From assembly GCA_964035575.1 (NCBI GenBank), contig OZ037933.1, positions 868,001-932,000 of the forward strand: 64,000 bases of DNA, given 5' to 3'. The notes under the pieces are model-generated. The model made no database searches and was not told where the DNA came from. It saw only the letters and a program-made list of their open reading frames with translations. The translations under genes and the position numbers were made by a program. Source of the stretch: Rhynchopus sp. YZ270_cl-10 (lineage: Eukaryota; Euglenozoa; Diplonemea; Diplonemida; Diplonemidae). Positions 40,130 through 50,118 of the stretch are shown piece by piece. How positions within the stretch are numbered: position 1 is the first letter of the stretch; each line of letters opens with the position of its first letter.

Positions 40130-41286
40130 CTTTACCCCTTCTCTTTGTGCGTTATTTTCTTGGTATTCACCATCAAATGAGTCTTAGTGGTATTTGTACC
40201 CAACTTCTTATCGGCAGGTGGCTACACACAAAGGGCTTAGGTCCAGCTTGTGGAGTCGCCTGTATTGTCTACGTCCGTTGAGGTGTATGACGTGGCAACA
40301 ATCGTTTCATTTAATGTGTGTTCACACGCGACACATGTTTAAATTTTTCTACTTTTATATCCAACAAACCCTATTCCATTTCCCATTTTTTTTTCTCACC
40401 CCAAAAAGAAGGTAACCGAGAGAACACAGAAAGCCAATGTGACCACTTGAGTGTTTCCATCAACGTTGTGTGTATCTGCCTTCTCTAGGCTCTCTCTGCG
40501 TTTTAAAAAAGCCACCCATATTTTATAACTATGAAACGCTTGTGCAAAGCTTGCACAAAGTACACCTGGTGGTCATGATTGGCTTCACGACCACGTATCA
40601 TTTGTTTAAATTCAAGGTGACCAAGCACGAGGCTTAGGTTCATCTCATAAACTTTTTCCTTTTTTTTGTTTTTCCAGTAGGCGCTTTGCTGTGTCTACTG
40701 TAGTGGCAAGGGGGGTTTTGTGTTGGCGTTTGTTCAATACGAATCCTTGTTGCATTGATGGGTTGTGTCACGTCTATCAGTCGATCCATATTCTTTCAGT
40801 GCCCGCAGAGTGTGCATTCACACCGAGTTGGGGTTGGCAGCGTAGTGAAAGAATTGCCTGATACTGATTGCAGGTGTGTATTTGGTTTTAGTGACATCCC
40901 GAACAAACCGTCTTTGCGACGAAGAGACAGCACATCTTCAAACCATGTGGTATAGATGTATGTGCATCTTTGTATGAGAGAGGCACATTCATCTACACCC
41001 GATTCTTTCGTTTTTTTTTTTCCCGTTTAGTTTTTAATGCCGCCCGCTTCACCTCGAGGCGTGTTGTGTACGATTTTCAATTCATTTGCTTTCCTTCCCT
41101 AGTACTCGATTTTCTCTTCTCCCCCATACCCCTTTGCATTGTTGTTTGTTCACGATTTATGCACAGAGAGGCTTAGGCTCATCTTATAAGTTTATTTCTT
41201 CTTCTTTTTTTTTCTTCTTTTTGCGATGTGTCGTTGTTGTAGTGCATCCTTGTCTAAGATACACACCCACATGATCACTTCTCCAT

Positions 41287-41374
41287 TACCGTAAATGCAA
41301 ATATGTTGGACCGTAATAATGTTGGAACGAATGAGCGTTTTTTTTCAGTTCCAACATTATTACATTTACAGTAC
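41287..41374. mobile_element. Palindromic MITE E variant (copy 4)
   Basis: TACCGTAAATG...GGACCGTAATAATGTTGG pairs with CCAACATTATTACATTTAC. The core differs from the TTCGACC-type copies, so it is a subfamily. Confidence 0.5.
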
Positions 41375-42154
41375 TTTATCGTGATCTTTTCCTTTTTCCT
41401 AAAAAGGATGTCAAAAAGATCTATGTGCCCAGTTTTTTTGGTATTCAAAAGCAAAGGCCTCTCTCCATTTTTTTCCAGTTTGTCAGTTGCATTTTTTTTT
41501 TCCAGCACCCAATTTCGAGTACCTTTTTTTTCCAGTATATTTTAGTGGCTTTATAGCCCATCCCCCACACCCACTTTCCCCCATCTTCCTTTTGCCAAGC
41601 TGCCCCCTTTGCGGAGATGCTTTCTTTTTTTTGTGTGCCTTCATCTGGAAGGGGGTTTGTTGCGCGGGCCGGCTGTTTTTGGATGGTACACACTATTGTG
41701 GTTTGTGTGTGTCGTTTTCTGTTTACCTGTTTGTGAACCATGTTGCCAGCAGCCAAGGCCAGACGTAAAAAAACTGCCGTCTTGAGTGAGAACTGCACCA
41801 AAAAAGGAATGCAAATCTGCGTTGCGTGTGTTCAACCCCCTGCGTCTGCCATTCTGTAGATTGCAGGGGGGAGGGGATATCTTATAGGTGAGGGTAATGG
41901 GGAAGAGATACGGTGTGTAGGTAAAACACAAAAAATGGAAGACAAAAATGCTCCCCATATCTACAATCCAAAATCCTGAAGGAAAAAAAGTGCTTCCCCA
42001 CCCCTTTGTTTTCCCCCCTCCGACAACCCCAGCTAATCCGCACACTCTATACCCCGCTTTTATGGGCTTTTATGGCCACATGAAATTACATCCACCCCCC
42101 ACATCCATAAGCCCTTGATTCTTCACATAGCACCATATTTTCGGTCTTGGAAGC

Positions 42155-42330
42155 TTTGCTTTGCTTTGCTTTGCTTTGCTTTGCTTTGCTTTGCTTTGCT
42201 TTGCTTTGCTTTGCTTTGCTTTGCTTTGCTTTGCTTTGCTTTGCTTTGCTTTGCTTTGCTTTGCTTTGCTTTGCTTTGCTTTGCTTTGCTTTGCTTTGCT
42301 TTGCTTTGCTTTGCTTTGCTTTGCTTTGCT
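42155..42330 (+). repeat. (GCTTT)n pentamer array just before a gene
   Basis: About 35 near-perfect TTTGC/GCTTT units end 83 bp before the ATG of the ATP-grasp-like gene. The pentamer contains no stop on either strand and is open in frame with that gene. Confidence 0.95.
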
Positions 42331-42378
42331 TTTGCCACCCTTCCTCTTCCTCTTCCTCTCCCCCTTCACCTCACCCTT

Positions 42379-42380
42379 AG
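42379..42380 (+). promoter_or_regulatory. Candidate acceptor before ATP-grasp-like gene
   Basis: CCTCTTCCTCTCCCCC...CACCCTTAG ends 32 bp before the ATG. It is a pyrimidine tract with AG, suitable for cis- or trans-splicing of the leader. If used, it would remove the pentamer array from the mRNA. Confidence 0.4.
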
Positions 42381-42412
42381 GCATCACACCCCCTAACACT
42401 ACACAAGACACG

Positions 42413-44161
42413 ATGGCCAACGCGCCTGAGGAGCCGATGTTCAAGGCCGGGGACGAGGTCGAGGTGTTCTACCGCTTTGAGCACGACGGCAGCGGCGACA
42501 AGGGGGACAGCTACTTCCCGGTGCTCACATCGGACGCAGGGCTGATCAACCCGCGCCTGGGTGTGACGGACAGCTGGCAGCGTGCCAAGGTGCTGACGGA
42601 CTTCACCGCGTCCCGTCTCAACGCAGACCACAGAGACACATGGGTGATGGTGAACATGCTTCCCCGTAAGTGGTCGAACAGAAAGGGAGTCCCCCTCGAC
42701 CTGAGCGACCCTGCCAACACCACCGTCTACTTCCAGCCGCGTGACGTCCGTCGTGTGAACGGCCTCGAAACACCACGCCCCCTCATCTCCTTCTTCGTTG
42801 CACGCTGGGGTGGACCGTACCCGGTCCCGGAGCACTCCGATGACGGAGAGTTTGGAGGCTGGGGCGACATCGGGACGAACATCTGTGATAAGTACATCCG
42901 CACCTTCTTTGACGTGGTGTACCAGAAGATTGGGCCGTCGTACGAGGTGTACTCGTCGTTCATCTCGCAGACGGCGGATCTGAGCAAGATCTACGGGCCG
43001 GCGATGTCGGGGTTGCTGAAGGGGCACGTCAAGGCGGGTATGTACTACCTTTGGCCTGTGGCGTGGCGGGACTGCAACGAGGGGGCGATGGGCTACGTTG
43101 AGAAGTCCGAGCTGCTTGCGTTGATGCAGACCATGGAGCTTGCGGGCGTGCCCACACGCCACCCCCACCCTTCGCACCTGTACCACCTCTTCGCGTCAAA
43201 GTCCTGGACGGCAACAATGTGCATGGCACCCGAGTTCTGCGTGCCCTGCACGACAAAGGTCAACAGAACACTCATCCTCGAGGACCCGCACGCAGCAGCA
43301 CGCTCTGCAGTCAGCGCGATCCTCGCCATCCAAAAGGCAAAGTACGGCAGCACCCCCTTTACGGACAAGACCATCAAGGGTGTTGCAAAGCTTGGGTTCT
43401 CCTGGGAGGCGCAGGTACGTCCATCCTCTCCCCTTCACTACCTTCCCCCCCCCCCCACTAAAAAGATACAACCCTGACACCATATCCTGCCTTCTACTTT
43501 ACCATCATTTTAGCCAACCGTACATCGTTACCAACGTTTCTCCCTCCCTCCGCCTCCTCACTCTCCCCACTCTTTTCTCAACCTTTTCTCACAGGATGTG
43601 TACGCCTTTGAGGGTGTGGACGCGCTCGCACGCCGTCTGGAACGTCTTCTCGAGCAGCAGGGCTGCCTCGCAGAGTACGTCTACGTGCAGGAGATGGTTG
43701 AGAACGACTGCGAGGTGCGCCGCTACCTGATCAACGGCGAGGTGCGTAAGGTCTTCTACTCGCGCTTCTGTGAATGCGACGAGCAGAGCGGGAGCTTCAG
43801 CACGTTCCGCCGAATTGAAGACCGCAACGTGGTCCTCAAAGACTGGTTCCGCAACAACGACGCGGGCCTGCGCGACGCCGAGAAGAAGATGGACGTCCTC
43901 ACAGAGAAGTGGCTCACGTGGTTCCGCTGCGAGCACCCTGACCCGCCAGCAGTGTGCCGTTTCGACTTCTTCGTCTCCCTCAAGGGCGCTGAGGCCACGG
44001 TCATGACCGGCGAGCTCACCGAACAAGGTGCCTCCACCCTCGGTTGGGACGAGGGTCCCCAGCTCACCTTCGAAGCAGTCCTTGGGTCCTGCCTGCAGCA
44101 CGCCCCCCAGGAGTACTTCACGCAGCACAACATCACCCCCCCTGTCAGGTGGATCAACTGA
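42413..44161 (+). CDS. ATP-grasp-like protein of unknown function, two exons
   Basis: Exons 42413-43414 and 43595-44161 join at a GT-AG intron of 180 bp to 522 residues. The N-terminal 330 residues match nothing I know. The C-terminal exon looks like the catalytic half of an ATP-grasp fold. YVYVQEMVENDCEVRRYLIN would be the strand with the adenine-contacting segment, FDFFVSL would be a metal-region strand, and GELTEQGASTLGW would hold the late Glu/Gln metal ligands. No signal peptide or membrane helix is present. ATP-grasp enzymes ligate carboxylates to amines or thiols, but the substrate is not predictable here. The frame is open upstream through the pentamer array. The chosen ATG follows an acceptor-like AG and starts the GC-rich coding part (MANAPEEPMFKAGDEVEVF). 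Confidence 0.7.
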
Positions 44162-45562
44162 AACGGGGTTGGTGTTTAGGGGGGTGTCTGTGTCTTTGTG
44201 TTTGGTACTATGTTTTTGTGGTGGGGGAAAAAAAGAAAACGCTTTTTTTAAAATGTTTTTTACAGAGGGGATGGGGTTTTAAGGTGAAACACACCAATTT
44301 TCAAGACTTTTTTTTTTTTCTTCTTTTTTTGGGTTCGATAACCCCGCGGAGAACCAGTGTCTGCGTCCGCCGATGAACGGTGAGGGCGTTTGCACTTTCA
44401 ACTTCTCCTTTGAAAATATTGTGTGTTTCTGCCGAGTAATTTTTTTTTTTATCAGTCAAGCAAGCATGGGAAAGGGCGTCGTCCAAATGGGCTATTTTTT
44501 AGGTTATTACGTATTAAGATGAACAAATATCAGGCTGAAGAGACAAGAAGTGCCTGACCGTAGGTCAGGTGGGAGGTCCCCACTCACCCACCCCTCCCCC
44601 CTTTTTTGCAAAAAAAAATATATTCTCTTTCCCCCCAAAAAAGGGAATGTGTGCAAGAGAAGAAAGCCAGGCATACAAAAATAAAAAATAAAATAAAAAA
44701 ACGCCCAAAAATAGCCCTCACTTTGTTGTCGTGTTCAGCTTCTTTTCTTTTCTGTTCTGTTTCCCCCCCTTTTTTTGCAGATGTGTGCATCTTACGACAC
44801 ATCGCTAATGTGACTGAGCATGTCAGGCTTGACCATCATATTACCAACTTTTTCAAGGTGACTAACCACGAGGCTTAGGTTCATCTTATAATTTTTTTTT
44901 CTTTGTTGTTGGTAATCTTTGTTTCCCCCCCTTTATTTTCTTTTCTTTTCTTTTGGTACTGAGCACAGCGCGCTTGGGGATCAAGATATTTATCAGCTTT
45001 TCTCGCTTTTTTTTTTTGCCCGCTTTCCGCAGCTTTGCAGGAGAGAATAAGGGGTGGGGATGCAAAAGGTGTTCCATCTTGAAATATGGGCATCTTTTCT
45101 GGGTACTTTTGTGCTTTCATCCAGTTGGAGGGGTGCCTGCATCAATAACGAGTCCTTTTTGTTTCATTTGACAAAAAAAAGAAGAAAAAACAGTGGCAGC
45201 ATATGAGAAACGAGAAAAAAAAAACGAGAAAAAAAAAACCGGTGGACCTTCCATAAAGGATTCAAAGGGTTTTCTGCACCACAACAAAAAAAAAAAAAAA
45301 GTCTTACTTTCTTTTTTACCCTCTCCCTTCACCCTCTTCAACCCCCCCTCCCCTCCCCTTCCAACACAAAAAAACCACCAGATTTTTCCTCCACTTTTTC
45401 CTCTTTCTCTTTCTCTTTCTCTTTCTCTCCCTCCCCCTCCCCCTGCATACTACATTTACACCTGACCCCTCTTCCCCTTCCCTTCCCTCTTCCGCTCCTC
45501 CACTTAAGCCCACCGGGGGCTTATTTCCTAAACCTCTTCTCTCTCTCTCCTTCTCTTTCTAT
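44162..45562. other. Spacer with cassettes A, B and G
   Basis: No gene was seen. Cassette A is at 44331-44410, B at 44856-44892 and shortened G at 45101-45150. A pyrimidine-rich run (45300-45470, CTTTCT units) leads toward the next gene, with a possible acceptor CTTAAG at 45507. Confidence 0.5.
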
Positions 45563-46789
45563 ATGGACGTCTCCGCTCTGCTTACCGATACCGGATCCAC
45601 CTCAATGGTGGTGATAAAGGAGAACGACAGCGTTGGGTCTGTTAAACGGAGTCTTGCGACTGCCTTTGGACTGCGTGCGGCAGATAGATTCGAACTAGCG
45701 TTGAATGACCCAGAGCACATTCTCGATGAGGACGAAACCGCCCCCGCATCCACCACCGGAGTCACCTCTCTCGACACCTTAGTCATGACCCTTCTCGCCC
45801 CCTCTGTTCATGCGCCGTACCAATACGCGATTTCCTCTACACCCCTTGGGGTTACGCTTTCCTCCACGAAGAAGTTTTTGTATGCTCATGACAACAGCCA
45901 CGTTCATTTGTACAATACGTTGACAGGGGTGTTAGTGCATTCGCATACGCGGAGGGTGCCGAGGAGGAAGGTGCTTTTTGTGTGTCTGAACGACGCAAGG
46001 AAGGTGGTGGTGGTGGTCACGACAGTGTCGATTGAGGTGCTCCGTTCCGACACCTTTGAGGTGCTGTGCGTGCGGAGGCACACCGCAGAGAGTGGTGAGG
46101 AGCTGGGTGCCCCAACTGCTGCGACCTCGAGAGACGACGTCGTCTTCCTCGCCTACCACCGGATCTGCGTCTTCAGCTGCGCCACACAACGCATCGTCCA
46201 AACCGATGCGCAAGCCCGCCGTGCCACCTCCCTCCTCCTTTCCCAAAGTGGTGCCTGCCTCTACTCCGGAACCTCAAAAGGGGGTATCGTTGCCTTCAAC
46301 ACACGAACCTGGGTGCCATTCGCAAGAAGCACGGTCCGCGATTTGCAGGCAAACAAAATGGTGGAGTGCAGAGGGACAGTGATCAGCATTTCCACAGAGT
46401 CGGGGTTGGTGAGTGTATGGGAGCCGACCACGTTGCATTTGATCCACCGATTTGCCTGCGACCATGAAGACCTTCACGGTGGTGGTGCGTCCCCTCCAGA
46501 CCGTTTTCTCTCTTCCTTGGCGCTCTCGGATGACAAGAGGTCCCTCTACATTGGTGGTTGGGGCATCTCCGTGTGGGACGCTGTCGCGCTGACACCAAAA
46601 GGGATGTTAACGAAGGAATCACACTGTGGTGATGTAGTGGTGCAGGAGGAGTGGGTGTTCCACGCAACGGGGTGCGGTATGTACGTATGTGATAGGGAGT
46701 CAATAGAAAGAGAGCCAGTCAAGACGCAGCCTGTGGCGCCCGCACCAAAGAAGACCAAGAAGTGGTGGAAGGCGTGTGTGTCGATCTGA
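45563..46789 (+). CDS. Ubiquitin-like/beta-propeller protein with CaaX end (CVSI)
   Basis: The product has 408 residues in a single exon. The N-terminal 85 or so residues (MDVSALLTDTGSTSMVVIKE, then SVGSVKRSLATAFGL) fit a ubiquitin-like fold in the same place as in the genes at 29888 and 32016. Propeller-type blades follow, for example SSTKKFLYAHDNSHVHLYNT and LALSDDKRSLYIGGWGISVWD. The C terminus is basic and ends KKTKKWWKACVSI. Cys-Val-Ser-Ile fits a CaaX prenylation box with a polybasic neighbour, so membrane attachment by a lipid is likely. The sequence is far diverged from the tandem pair, which shows an old family. Partners are unknown. Confidence 0.75.
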   Translation: MDVSALLTDTGSTSMVVIKENDSVGSVKRSLATAFGLRAADRFELALNDPEHILDEDETAPASTTGVTSLDTLVMTLLAPSVHAPYQYAISSTPLGVTLSSTKKFLYAHDNSHVHLYNTLTGVLVHSHTRRVPRRKVLFVCLNDARKVVVVVTTVSIEVLRSDTFEVLCVRRHTAESGEELGAPTAATSRDDVVFLAYHRICVFSCATQRIVQTDAQARRATSLLLSQSGACLYSGTSKGGIVAFNTRTWVPFARSTVRDLQANKMVECRGTVISISTESGLVSVWEPTTLHLIHRFACDHEDLHGGGASPPDRFLSSLALSDDKRSLYIGGWGISVWDAVALTPKGMLTKESHCGDVVVQEEWVFHATGCGMYVCDRESIEREPVKTQPVAPAPKKTKKWWKACVSI

Positions 46790-47449
46790 AAATGCATTTT
46801 TATTTTGCTTTTTTTTGTGTATTTCTCCCTTCACATGAAAATGTGATGCACACATGAAATGCGCTTCAAAAAAAGGGGTTCCCGCGCATTCAGCAAATAC
46901 CGCTAAACAACACCCGACACAAGCCGGGACAACCCCTTTTTTTTTCTTCTTTTTTTTTTTGCCCCTCCCAGAACTTCAGTCAGCACCTATAAACACCCGT
47001 AGAAAGGTGGTGTGTGTGCTGACCCAGTTTGCCACCTTTTCTGTCAATAAGGCGGGTCAGTCATTTTTACTGGTGGCCTGTCTTTTTTTTTTTCATTTCT
47101 GAAGGTTTAGAAACCTTTCTTTTTCCCTTTTTTTTTTTTATTTTCCTGGCCACCAAATCCCACACTGAAGCAAAAGGCGAAAAATATTCGGGTTCACCAC
47201 ATAGGGCAAGCACTGTGGTGTCCCGTACCTCTTGAGTGATCACTTTCTATTGCAAAGCTCTTCTTCGTCTTCGCTGTCACCCCCCCACGCACCACCCCTG
47301 AGAGACAACGTTACCCATGAGACACATGAGATAGCGATGTCTGTTTGATTTTTATTTTTTTTTCTGTTCAGTGTTTCCCAGCATCTCACCTAACTCTGAA
47401 AATAGGTGAGATTTTGCGGTTTTGCGGGTTTTTGTATAGGTGTGGCGAG

Positions 47450-47474
47450 CCCGGGCGCGCTTCGCGCGCCCGGG
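47450..47474. repeat. GC-rich 11-bp-arm hairpin
   Basis: CCCGGGCGCGC and GCGCGCCCGGG pair across a TTC loop, in an otherwise AT-rich element. This would make a very stable RNA or DNA stem. Confidence 0.75.
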
Positions 47475-47719
47475 TCCCCACCTTAGCTCAAGTTGGGGGC
47501 CTCCGGCGGAATGTGAGAATTTCTCGGAGTTCGGCACTTCATTGATATTTGCACCAGTACATTTACAAAATAAACGGCAGTCATGGCAGGCATGACACCC
47601 AAGCGAAGCCACGGTACGCATCATTTCTAAAAATTGTTGACATAAATGTCACTGTCGTTGGAAGATTGGGGGGTCAGCTTGTTTTTGTGCCCAAAATTTC
47701 TCAGCTGACCAGGGACATT

Positions 47720-47945
47720 GGGAACATAGGGATTTTTGCGGAGCAAAAAAAAAATCAAACAAATGGCGCCGCAGGCGAAAAAAAATTAGGGTACAGTGTA
47801 AAAATCTATCTTTTTTACAGCACATAGTCACACACCTATTATGGTCCTAACCCTTTTTTGCGGAGCAAAAAAGGGAAAATGGCGCCGCAGGCAAAAAAAA
47901 ATTGAGGTACAGCCTGGATGGTGCGGTCAGCAACCCAGTTCCCCA
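47720..47945. repeat. Dispersed repeat K (reverse copy)
   Basis: GCGGAGCAAAAAA...ATGGCGCCGCAGGC appears twice and ends near GGTGCGGTCAGCAACCCAG. This is the inverse of 6165-6400 and is nested in the hAT-type element. Confidence 0.65.
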
Positions 47946-48079
47946 TGGTACTCCCGTGGTTCAACCATGATTTTTTTTTTTTTTTTTTTTTCCTGCAGGT
48001 GAGATTTCTCACCTCACTTTTTTTTTTTTTTTTTTTTTGTGAGATTTCTCACCCCAAAATCTCACCGTGGGAAACACTG

Positions 48080-50118
48080 TTTCTGTTCCGCTCATCAGTT
48101 TCATGACATTTCACCAGGTAAAAGGGGAATGTGCTGATAATGTCAACCCCTTTTTTGACTAATTTTTCAGAAACAGAACTAAATATTAGAAATATAAACC
48201 AATTTACTGAACGTTTCAATTTATGGGAAACAATTGCTTCTCTCTTTTCTTTTTCACAGTTTTTGGGTGATCTATGAACGGGGAGATGGTGCTTTCGGAA
48301 GTCGGTCAACGACCTGTCAATATCGAGCACCAGGAGAGACTGTTTTGTTTTACCAGCTCTCTTACTCAGTAGCGTCTCAGACTCTCACAACCTGTTGTGT
48401 GTCTCACGGAGAATGTTCCCACGAATTTATTTTTTGAAATAACATTATTACATGGGGGTATATGAATTTACAAATTATCCGCTTTTTAAAATTATATGTC
48501 AGATTTTTTGACAAGGGAAGGTACCCTCTTTGATCCTGAAGGTACATTGTCACGAGAGGGCTTTGTATTTCAAGTTTCACCTTTTTTTTCATTTTTTTTT
48601 GTACTTTTTGCTTTGTTGTCTTTCTTCGAAACCCCCGAAAGGGCATTTCTGTAAGAAGGCTGCATAACCCCTAGTGATCGCTGTATTGAGGATGTGTATT
48701 CTGTATTATGATGGACAATTATCACATTACAGCCCAACCGTGTCTTGGCGGTGACAATTCATCGTTCAGTTCTCTTCCTTTTTAACCTTCCTAGATTACA
48801 CACATGCACATCCAGCTTTCGTATCTGTTCGCAGGTTTATGTTTTGTTTTGTTTTGTTTCTTGTCTTGATGTCCACCTGTATGTTGGCCTATGTTTACCG
48901 GTGCTTACCGGTGTTACACAACGGCTGTCAAACACCGGAAACATGCGTCAAAATCAGGTGGGGCGTGTATGAGGCATTATACATCTTTCAACGTTTGTTC
49001 TTTTTATTTTGTAGGCCGCAGGGTACTTTTATGCTTTCATCCGGATGGATGGCATCGTACAGTGAGTCAGTCGGAGGAGGTGCTGCCTGCATCAACTACA
49101 ACTACAGTTTTGTTTTCTCCCTCAATGATGTGTGCCCCGACAACGAAGGTACATCCATCTTTCGGGATTTTCTTTTCTCCCCTTTTTTTGCTGTTTTTTC
49201 CCCTCAGATGCGTGCACGGAGAGAGGCACATTCATCTTACAAGCTTTATTAAAGGTGACTAAGCACAGTAAATAGATTCCTTGATGTTCAAAACATTGAG
49301 AAATCTAATAAGACTAAGCACAGAGAGGCTTAGGTTCATCTTATAAAAACCTTTCTTCTTTTTCCCCTTCTTTCGATATGAATGCATATGATTCATCTAC
49401 ACTACCGATTCTCCCCCCATATTTTCATGTGCACATACACACGCCCATATAAGGGCGTGCTGGCACTTCTACCCTGCTCATCACCCGGTTTTATTTTCTT
49501 TTTTTTTTTCTTCCACATTTTGTTTTTCTCATGTGTCCCCCGCCTTGTGCAAGGTGTAGACACAAAATACACATACAGACCCTTTTCCCGCGCCCATTTT
49601 CTTTTTTTTTCTTTTCCTTTTTTTCCCTCTGCATCGCTTGGCGCCCATTAGAGATTATTCTTAGCGGATGTTTTGCACCGAAAAGGAGAAAAAGAATTTT
49701 TTTTTCATTTTTTTATTTACACATCAACAAAACTGGCAAAAGGTTCTCCCCCCCCCCCGCCCACTCCCCACCTATTCTCTGCCAGCGCATAGAAAAGAAA
49801 AAAGCACTCACTTTCCTCTTTTTCTTCCATCTTTTTCCTCTTCCTCCCCCCATACACATCAATCCAAAACAACCAGCTTAAAAAAAAAAAAATAAAACAC
49901 ACCACCCCCCCTCAACCCCATGCCCTCTCACTCCAACCAGTAACCAAGAGTGCAGAACTGCCCCCTCCCTCTTCTCCTCTCTCTCTCTCTCCCCTGGACA
50001 GTTTTTGAATCACTACCACCTCCTTCTTCTTCTCTTTCTGCGTCTCGCATTCCGTTTGCTTGCTGCTGTCTTCTCCCCTTTTGTTGTCGTCCCCTCTTTC
50101 TCTGTCTCTCTCTTCCCA
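48080..50118. other. Spacer with cassettes
   Basis: No gene is supported. It holds C (48538), G (49015), D (49209) and B (49311). A pyrimidine-rich 300 bp precedes the next gene and ends in CCCCTGGACAG at 50001, a possible leader acceptor. Confidence 0.5.

Larger units (their letters stand above)
39645..42150. other. Spacer with MITEs and cassettes
   Basis: No gene is supported. It holds palindrome P (40017), cassettes B (40616, 41158) and D (40965), and palindrome E (41287). The rest is AT-rich. Confidence 0.55.
47369..48079. mobile_element. Non-autonomous hAT-type element, 8-bp target duplication
   Basis: The 711-bp element has ends CAGTGTTTCCCAGC and (inverse) CAGTGTTTCCCACG, flanked by TTTCTGTT on both sides (47361-47368 and 48080-48087). 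An 8-bp duplication with CAGTG-type ends is the hAT hallmark. Subterminal GGTGAGATTT/AAATCTCACC repeats occur at both ends. The interior holds repeat K in reverse and a strong GC hairpin at 47450-47474. No transposase remains, so it depends on another copy. The hAT gene at 3.5 kb is not obviously its partner. Confidence 0.85.

Noticed and set aside
44331-44360. Pol III B box in family A (GGTTCGATAACCC)
   Set aside because: No A box lies 30-60 bp upstream in any copy, and the sequence before it is a T-run.
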